The notes under the pieces are model-generated. The model was not told the DNA's origin. It saw only the letters and a program-made list of their open reading frames with translations, and searched no databases. Positions 6,633 through 11,507 of a stretch of 13,970 nucleotides of DNA are shown in pieces. Origin of the DNA: an uncultured Clostridia bacterium (GTDB lineage Bacteria > Bacillota > Clostridia > Peptostreptococcales > Anaerovoracaceae); NCBI GenBank assembly GCA_937889655.1, contig CALBZG010000068.1, positions 1-13,970 of the forward strand, written 5' to 3'. The stretch's first letter is position 1. The number at the start of each line of letters is the position of its first letter. Made by a program: the position numbers and the translations under genes.

Positions 6633-7001
6633 TTACCAATCCAGCATCTCGCAGATTTTCGCAAATGTGGCTTCGATGATCATCGGGCAGGTCTCGACCT
6701 TGGCCAAAGGATTGCTTCCGATCAAATCGCTGCATTCGGTGCTCCCAAAGGAATCCTCAAACCATTCGGCCAGTTCTGAAATATATGTTTTTCCGGCCTC
6801 CTCTGCATCGGCCAGACATAGCAGACAAACGGCAGAGGAAAGGGTACCGCAGATCTTTTCCTGCCAGACACCGTTGCACAGACCGCCCATGGCCCGGATG
6901 AGATCCGGATTTTCCTTCCCCAGTTTATCAAGGCCCATGGCCATGATGATTTGGCTGCAGCAATATCCCTTTAGCTTGTATTGCAATATATCCTGATTCA
7001 T
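6633..7001 (-). CDS. C-GCAxxG-C-C family cysteine-rich protein (DVU_1555-type)
   Basis: The 122-residue protein contains nine cysteines (14, 15, 42, 51, 59, 62, 90, 105, 117). GYCCSQ (12-17), GGLCNGV (39-45), ICGTLSSA (50-57) and ECSDLIG (89-95) follow the spacing of the C_GCAxxG_C_C family, whose members often carry bound metal or redox cysteines and sit beside oxidoreductases. No signal peptide is seen, so it should be cytoplasmic. AAAGGA about nine bases before ATG 7001 supports the start. It lies 36 bases after the methyltransferase and 18 before the ligase. Within this operon it may carry electrons or an Fe-S cluster for the radical SAM partner; this is inference from context only. Confidence 0.87.
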   Translation of the reverse strand: MNQDILQYKLKGYCCSQIIMAMGLDKLGKENPDLIRAMGGLCNGVWQEKICGTLSSAVCLLCLADAEEAGKTYISELAEWFEDSFGSTECSDLIGSNPLAKVETCPMIIEATFAKICEMLDW

Positions 7002-7037
7002 GCTCTAAAGTCCTTTCTGGCGTATGAATTGATAACT

Positions 7038-7742
7038 TTACAGTTTGGTGGCCACCATCATGAAATAGCCCGTGTGCTTATTTCTGTCTTCCCGGCAAAT
7101 AGCACCCTCCAGAGATCCTTTCTCCATGATTATCTCCGCAGCATAGCTCGCCAGATCGGAGGACCTGTCCTCCCATACGTTGATGGAAAAGCCCAGACGC
7201 TCGATTTCATCGGAAAGAGGCTGGATAAGAAGCAGATTGCTGACTCTGTATTCCGACGGCCGATCCTTGCGGGTCTCATCGCATTCCCCATGATGCTTCG
7301 GCCTGAGGTTGGAACGGTCGGCATTGATTTTAGCCGCAGTGATCAGGCCCTGGTCTGCATCCTTTCTGTAAAGATCCGTCAAGATCAGTTTTCCGCCCTT
7401 CCTTAGGACGCAATAGGCTTCATGAAGAGCTTCTTCCGGCATATTCGTCAGAGACAAAACACATTCCATCATGACCCCGTCAAAGGAGGCTGAAGGGAAA
7501 TCCTCGAGAAATTCACCGTCCCCGACACGCAGATCCAAACCCGGGTGGCGCTTTAGCCCCTCTTCGATGATCAATGGGCTTGTATCAATGCCCGTTACCT
7601 GATAACCGTATTTCTCCTGTAGATGAAGGCAAGTATCGCCTTCGCCGCAGCCGATATCCAATATCCCGGCACCTTCAGGGAACCTGCACAAAACTATCGC
7701 ATGATCCGTGAGTTCAAAGCCTCCGGGTCTTTTTATACTCAT
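7038..7742 (-). CDS. trsM: SAM-dependent methyltransferase, TrsM-like (DVU_1556-type)
   Basis: The 234-residue class I methyltransferase has the SAM-binding glycine loop LDIGCGEGDT (28-37), GID (51-53) for the ribose, GDGEFLEDFPSASFD (74-88) for the adenine, and ECVLSLTN (93-100) as the later core strand. A longer frame reaches 7829, but AAAGGA eight bases before ATG 7742 sets the start, leaving 56 bases after the radical SAM gene. The first residues, SIKRPGGFELTDHA, precede the core and resemble the N-terminus of ubiquinone/arsenite-type methyltransferases that act on small molecules. The C-terminal half is unlike common families that I know. The substrate is unknown. The gene symbol follows my recollection of the named radical-SAM-associated family and should be taken as provisional. 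Confidence 0.87.
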   Translation of the reverse strand: MSIKRPGGFELTDHAIVLCRFPEGAGILDIGCGEGDTCLHLQEKYGYQVTGIDTSPLIIEEGLKRHPGLDLRVGDGEFLEDFPSASFDGVMMECVLSLTNMPEEALHEAYCVLRKGGKLILTDLYRKDADQGLITAAKINADRSNLRPKHHGECDETRKDRPSEYRVSNLLLIQPLSDEIERLGFSINVWEDRSSDLASYAAEIIMEKGSLEGAICREDRNKHTGYFMMVATKL

Positions 7743-7798
7743 TTTTCCGATCCTTTCACTATTGAAGCAATAAATTATGTTCAAATCCTGATAATCTT

Positions 7799-9223
7799 CT
7801 ATTTCCGATAAATGCTGTTGTACGCACAAAACGGTATCAGCCGGTCGTCATCGGAAAGCACCTGGACCCTGCATCTCTTGAGCCTTTCGGCATCCAGATT
7901 GCTTAGATCCTGAAAAGCCATCCCCGAAAGAGTGAACATGCGGCTCCTGATATAGCGGAGAAAGGAATCAAAGTCCATCACGTCATCATCGTCCCTGCCA
8001 GACGAATCTACCGCCTTGGCGGAACAATCGCAGCATGCAGATTCGGCGGGCCCCGGAAGATTCCATTTGTTCACTACAAAGTCTCTGTCTTTCCTGATTA
8101 TATCAATAGGCGATGAAGCATCGCAACAACTTATTCCTGATGCTCGTTTCTGCTGCCCCACGGTGCTGGTGATATTCCCCCTCGGCTCCTTGATGTAAGA
8201 GCCGTAGAAACAACAAAGGGGATGACCGGTGCTGATGGGCAGCAAATCATTGTATTGGAAGCGGCCGCCGGTCTGCTCCTGGATGGCGTGCATCACATCG
8301 AACATGGTGACTCTGCCGTCACTGACGACAGCTGTCCCGCCGGCCTCGAAAGCCTTGGGATATCTTCCGAAATAGCTGACGGGCTGGAAATGGATGCCTT
8401 TCACCACATCCAGATTGTCCAGCATAAAGTCGATCAAGGCTCCGATATTGAATAAATTGATGTCCTTCACGATGGTGGGCACAAGGGTCACAGGCAGCCC
8501 GGCTTCGCGGCAATTCCGGATCGCCGCTTTCTTGATGTCCAGAAGAGCCTCGTTTCGCAGCGCCAGATTGATATCGTCCTCCGTCCCGTCAAACTGCATG
8601 AAGATGACGGAAGCGCCGGCTTCCCGGAGGATCCCGGCGTAATCCTTCTCCAGCCCCAGCCGTTTTCCGTTGCTGTTGATCTGAATATAGTCGAAGCCTT
8701 TTTCCGCTCCCATGCGGATGATCTCCGGAAGGTCCTCCCTCACTGTGGGCTCGCCGCCGGAAAGCTGGATATTAAAAGGCCGATCCTCGCCAAGCTCCAG
8801 CAGAAGGTCGTATTTCCTCCTGATCTCGTCAAGGGAAGGCTCGCTGCCGGGTTTTCCCGCCTCGGCGAAGCAATATGGACAATGCTGATTGCAACGTTCG
8901 GTGATATCGATGAGAACACAGCAGGCTGTCTGTAGATGATTCTCACAGGTCCCGCAATGGAGAGGGCAGCTGCTTCCCGAAGTCCGTTCGTCAGCGCCTT
9001 TAGTGATAGGGTATTTAGGAGGCACGTTAAGCACCGGATTCCGGATCCAGGCCTGATAATCTTCCGGAGTCCTGGCGGCAAGAGTTCTGAACTCGCCGTG
9101 CTCCGGGCACTTTTGAATAAAATATACCGCATCCTTATCAACTTCATCAACTTCGGCATAATATGCGTTGACAGCTTGATGGCAGATGGGGCAAAGGCTT
9201 TGGGTCTCGTTAAGAATATGCAT
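7799..9223 (-). CDS. trsS: Cysteine-rich radical SAM protein, TrsS-like (MJ0619/Tes-related)
   Basis: The 474-residue protein starts at ATG 9223, four bases after GGAGG; an in-frame TTG seven codons upstream is ignored. N-terminal CPIC (11-14) and CPEHGEF (39-45) look like a metal-binding knuckle. CPLHCGTC (86-93) is followed by the radical SAM cluster CNQHCPYC (111-118) and GGEP (156-159). Later cysteine pairs include HPLCC, SCCD and ACCDC, so extra Fe-S clusters are likely. The N-terminal layout (CPxC, CPEHGEF, CPxxCGxC, then CxxxCxxC) matches the MJ0619 group to which the archaeal tetraether lipid synthase belongs. I recall the family as TrsS, where some members use selenocysteine; here every such position is Cys. 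It is the first gene of the operon, behind a structured leader. The reaction is unknown. Confidence 0.88.
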   Translation of the reverse strand: MHILNETQSLCPICHQAVNAYYAEVDEVDKDAVYFIQKCPEHGEFRTLAARTPEDYQAWIRNPVLNVPPKYPITKGADERTSGSSCPLHCGTCENHLQTACCVLIDITERCNQHCPYCFAEAGKPGSEPSLDEIRRKYDLLLELGEDRPFNIQLSGGEPTVREDLPEIIRMGAEKGFDYIQINSNGKRLGLEKDYAGILREAGASVIFMQFDGTEDDINLALRNEALLDIKKAAIRNCREAGLPVTLVPTIVKDINLFNIGALIDFMLDNLDVVKGIHFQPVSYFGRYPKAFEAGGTAVVSDGRVTMFDVMHAIQEQTGGRFQYNDLLPISTGHPLCCFYGSYIKEPRGNITSTVGQQKRASGISCCDASSPIDIIRKDRDFVVNKWNLPGPAESACCDCSAKAVDSSGRDDDDVMDFDSFLRYIRSRMFTLSGMAFQDLSNLDAERLKRCRVQVLSDDDRLIPFCAYNSIYRK

Positions 9224-9256
9224 TTCTCCTCCAATAGTTTTCAAACAGAAGACAAA

Positions 9257-9282
9257 AGGGACAGACCTATGTGTCTGCCCCT
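9257..9282 (-). terminator. Second hairpin with T-run in the trsS leader
   Basis: On the minus strand GGGGCAGAC (9281-9273) pairs with GTCTGTCCC (9266-9258) through nine pairs, one of them G-U, with loop ACATAG, extended by one A-T pair and followed by TTTT (9257-9254). It lies between the first leader terminator and the trsS ribosome binding site. It could be a second attenuator or an unrelated mobile palindrome. Confidence 0.6.
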
Positions 9283-9343
9283 CTTGCCATTAAGCTTATG
9301 AAACTTAGTTTCTCGCTTCTCTATAGCAATAAAAAATGCAAAG

Positions 9344-9374
9344 AAAAGCGAATCCTTAAAGGAAGGATTTTCGC
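9344..9374 (-). terminator. Intrinsic terminator in the trs operon leader
   Basis: On the minus strand GCGAAAATCCTT (9374-9363) pairs with AAGGATTCGC (9357-9348), with a two-base bulge and a five-base loop, followed by TTTTCTTT. It lies about 100 bases after the predicted transcription start and 120 bases before trsS, the place expected for transcription attenuation. Confidence 0.82.
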
Positions 9375-9456
9375 GGCCCCTTTGCACACTGGCAGGCAGC
9401 AGAATCGCTTCTGCTACCCTAACGTTTCCACCGGCACTGAGTGTCATGTGAAAATC
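9366..9456 (-). promoter_or_regulatory. Candidate riboswitch aptamer of unrecognised class in the trs leader
   Basis: A closing stem pairs GATTTTC (9456-9450) with GAAAATC (9372-9366). Inside it, ACACT (9444-9440) pairs with AGTGT (9390-9386), and a strong hairpin at 9420-9394 (arms AGGGTAGCAGAA and TTCTGCTGCCT) carries a GCGA tetraloop of the GNRA type. The bases around CAGTGCCGGTGGAAACG and GTGCAAAGGGGCC stay largely unpaired and would be the binding core. The 3' arm of the closing stem is also part of the 5' arm of the terminator, so the two structures exclude each other. A formed aptamer would allow read-through, an ON switch. I do not recognise a known class; a molybdenum cofactor type cannot be excluded by eye. 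Confidence 0.65.
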
Positions 9457-9486
9457 GGAGACACATTTTTATATTCTAACAAAAAA

Positions 9487-9515
9487 ATTATACTATCGGC
9501 GGTTTTGTTTGTCAA
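9487..9515 (-). promoter_or_regulatory. Consensus sigma-A promoter of the trs operon
   Basis: TTGACA (9515-9510) and TATAAT (9492-9487) on the minus strand match consensus exactly with a 17-base spacer. Transcription should begin near 9480, giving a leader of about 257 bases before trsS. As with modABC, a perfect promoter is coupled to a long leader, suggesting that control acts after initiation. Confidence 0.9.
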
Positions 9516-9564
9516 ACCCTTGCAATGAATATTTTATGGCTTGCACATCGAAAATTTCACCTGC

Positions 9565-9593
9565 TTTTCATTAGGCTTCAAATAGTATATAAT
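9565..9593 (+). promoter_or_regulatory. Probable promoter of the YczE-type gene
   Basis: TTTTCA (9565-9570) and TATAAT (9588-9593) are 17 bases apart on the plus strand; the -35 matches four of six consensus positions. Transcription should start near 9600, just before the hairpin at 9624-9657. Confidence 0.6.
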
Positions 9594-9623
9594 GCTGGAT
9601 GAGACAAGATCGAAACAATGTGC

Positions 9624-9658
9624 AAAACGGTATCCTGTTCGATGAAGATACCGTTTTT
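9624..9658 (+). terminator. Terminator-like hairpin in the leader of the YczE-type gene
   Basis: AAAACGGTATC (9624-9634) and GATACCGTTTT (9647-9657) form a perfect 11-pair stem around a 12-base loop and end in TTTTT. It lies between the predicted promoter and the gene, so it may attenuate transcription. ATCGAA (9609-9614) is complementary to TTCGAT in the loop (9638-9643). The stem also has T's on the opposite strand. Confidence 0.75.
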
Positions 9659-9734
9659 AATATGGTCACAGCATTTACGCCTGGTGCGAACATTTGAAAT
9701 TCAGTCGTTAAATTAATTGAATTGGGAGATAGAC

Positions 9735-10382
9735 ATGACAAGTTATTTAAAAAGGTTTGCTGATTTGTTCCTCGGTATTATTCTATTTTCATTAGGGATC
9801 GTCTTCACCATGAAAGCCAACCTGGGATATGGACCATGGGAGGTTTTTCATCAGGGCTTGGGTGAAACCATTGGGTTATCCATCGGCAAAGCATCCATTC
9901 TCACGGGATTGGTCATAGGAGTGATCGTTGCGCTTTTGGGAGAAAAGCTCGGTTTAGGGACTATCCTGAACATGGTGTTCATCGGGTTTTTCATCGACGT
10001 AATATTGGCATTGGATTTCATACCGCAAATGGATAGTCTCTGGTCGGGGATCGTAGAAATCACGATCGGATTCTTCATCATCGCCTTCGGATCCTATTTT
10101 TATATCCGCTCCGGATTCGGCGCGGGGCCGAGAGACAGCCTGATGGTTTTATTGGAAAGAAAGAGCAAGCTTTCCGTGGGAATATGCAGGATCATCCTTG
10201 AAGCGTCAGCTGTTTTGATCGGATGGATGCTAGGGGGGCCTGTCGGGCTCGGAACCGTCCTAGCTGTCTTCGGGATCGGTTTTTGCGTACAGATCGTATT
10301 CACCTTGATGAAATTCAAAACCACAGCCGTGAAGCATGAAACCCTGGATGTGACTTTTAAGAACATCAAGGCTCTTACCTGA
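9735..10382 (+). CDS. YczE/YyaS/YitT family multi-pass membrane protein
   Basis: The 215-residue protein has about five hydrophobic membrane segments (roughly residues 10-30, 53-72, 78-97, 105-123 and 155-190, the last probably two). Two related glycine-rich signatures, NLGYGPWEV (29-37) and GFGAGPRDSLM (127-137), occur in the two halves and point to an internal duplication, as is usual in the YczE group. In Bacillus, yczE lies by the surfactin genes, but no transport substrate is established for the family. The start is ATG 9735, six bases after GGGAG; an in-frame TTG at 9717 is ignored. It is preceded by a leader with a terminator-like hairpin and followed 99 bases later by the AraC-type regulator. 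No terminator separates the two, so co-transcription is possible. The family call is firm; the function is unknown. Confidence 0.85.
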   Translation: MTSYLKRFADLFLGIILFSLGIVFTMKANLGYGPWEVFHQGLGETIGLSIGKASILTGLVIGVIVALLGEKLGLGTILNMVFIGFFIDVILALDFIPQMDSLWSGIVEITIGFFIIAFGSYFYIRSGFGAGPRDSLMVLLERKSKLSVGICRIILEASAVLIGWMLGGPVGLGTVLAVFGIGFCVQIVFTLMKFKTTAVKHETLDVTFKNIKALT

Positions 10383-10428
10383 AACCTGAAAAACCGCAAA
10401 AATGGTCAAGATTCCGCTGTGCATTCGT

Positions 10429-10445
10429 GATAATCTTGTATTATC
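10429..10445. repeat. Short inverted repeat upstream of the AraC-type regulator
   Basis: GATAAT (10429-10434) and ATTATC (10440-10445) are perfect inverted copies around five bases. A second pair, CAAGATT (10407-10413) and AATCTTG (10432-10438), overlaps it. This could be an operator for the regulator or for YczE-regulator readthrough; no clear promoter was found beside it. Confidence 0.4.
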
Positions 10446-10481
10446 GGCAAAGGAAATCAACCTATCGGAAGAGGCGAAACG

Positions 10482-11456
10482 ATGGATGAAATGAACTCTC
10501 TGCGCATCGTGCAGAGGATCCAGGACTATATTGAAGAAAACCTGCAAAACCCGATCACCCTGAAACAGCTGGCAGAAGTATCGGGCTATTCTCCGTGGCA
10601 CATCGGCAGGATCTTCAAGGAGTCCACGGGGCGGAGCCCCTATGAGTACATCAGGCTTAGAAGGCTGAGCAGCGCAGCCCTCACCCTGCGGGACGAAAAC
10701 AAAAAGGTGATCGACGTCGCACTGGATTTTGTTTTCGACAGCCAGAAGGGGTTTACACGGGCATTCACCCGGGAATTCGGCATCTCGCCCTACAAGTATC
10801 ACAAGCAGACGCCTCCGATCAGACTATTCCTGCCGGAAAAGGTATACGACAACTACCGGGCGATGAAATACATGGATCGGCAAGCGGATCCATATGCCGG
10901 GCAGCATGCAAATCGATATACCGAAACAAATCCAAGTCAAAGCAATAATAGGATCGGTGAAAGGGTGGAAGAAATCATGAAAACAGTATTTGTGCAAATC
11001 ATTGAAAGGCCTGAGCGAAAATGCCTGATCAGGAGAGGGATCAAAGCCAAGGACTATTTTGAATATTGCGAGGAGGTGGGGTGCGACATCTGGAACATCC
11101 TCACCAGCGTAAAGGAAGCCCTGTACGAGCCCATCGGCATGTGGATGCCGGAAAGTTTGAGAGCGGGGGCATCGGAATATGTCCAGGGAGTGGAGCTGCC
11201 AATGGATTATGATAAGAAGCTTCCTGAAGGCTTTGAATTGATCACTCTGTCGCCGTGCACCATGATGGTGTTCCAGGGCGAGCCGTACGACGATGAGCAG
11301 TTCATGGAGGCCATCGGGGAGATCTGGGATCACATCGCGAAATTCAACCCGGAGACCTACGGCTACAAATGGGCGCCGGAAGCCGCGCCGAGGTTCCAAT
11401 TGGCGCCGATGGGATATCGGGGCTATATCGAAGCAAAGCCTGTACAGAAAATCTAA
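10482..11456 (+). CDS. AraC-type transcriptional regulator with GyrI-like effector domain
   Basis: The 324-residue protein starts at ATG 10482 after GAGG. Residues 8-110 hold two AraC/XylS helix-turn-helix units: ITLKQLAEVSGYSPWHIGRI (25-44) and the second ending in FTREFGISPYKYHK (95-108). After a polar linker (about 111-165), residues 166-324 form a GyrI-like small-molecule binding domain (MKTVFVQIIE, then the C-terminal GYRGYIEAK). This order is that of Rob and related regulators, which sense hydrophobic drugs, dyes or redox compounds and activate efflux or stress genes. The nearby YczE-type membrane protein is a plausible target. ATG 10977 at the linker-domain junction could allow separate production of the effector domain, but its ribosome site is weak. 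Confidence 0.9.
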   Translation: MDEMNSLRIVQRIQDYIEENLQNPITLKQLAEVSGYSPWHIGRIFKESTGRSPYEYIRLRRLSSAALTLRDENKKVIDVALDFVFDSQKGFTRAFTREFGISPYKYHKQTPPIRLFLPEKVYDNYRAMKYMDRQADPYAGQHANRYTETNPSQSNNRIGERVEEIMKTVFVQIIERPERKCLIRRGIKAKDYFEYCEEVGCDIWNILTSVKEALYEPIGMWMPESLRAGASEYVQGVELPMDYDKKLPEGFELITLSPCTMMVFQGEPYDDEQFMEAIGEIWDHIAKFNPETYGYKWAPEAAPRFQLAPMGYRGYIEAKPVQKI

Positions 11457-11472
11457 AAAAACCGTTCATAGG

Positions 11473-11502
11473 GCGAAATGACCTGACGCGAAATGACCCG
11501 AC
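11473..11502. repeat. Tandem 15-base direct repeat between convergent genes
   Basis: GCGAAATGACCTGAC (11473-11487) is followed directly by GCGAAATGACCCGAC (11488-11502), 14 of 15 bases identical. It fills most of the gap between the regulator stop and the ATPase stop. It is probably a slippage duplication. Confidence 0.75.
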
Positions 11503-11507
11503 GCCGG

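Noticed and set aside
7799..9223. Selenocysteine in the radical SAM protein
   Set aside because: The family can be a selenoprotein, but the frame has no internal TGA and the relevant positions are Cys codons.
9271..9528. An 85-codon plus-strand frame in the trs leader region
   Set aside because: It is antisense to the promoter and structured leader, and has no family resemblance or start signal.
9624..9658. Hairpin as the terminator of a minus-strand gene
   Set aside because: No minus-strand gene lies to its right that would end here; the plus-strand promoter directly before it makes a leader hairpin more likely.
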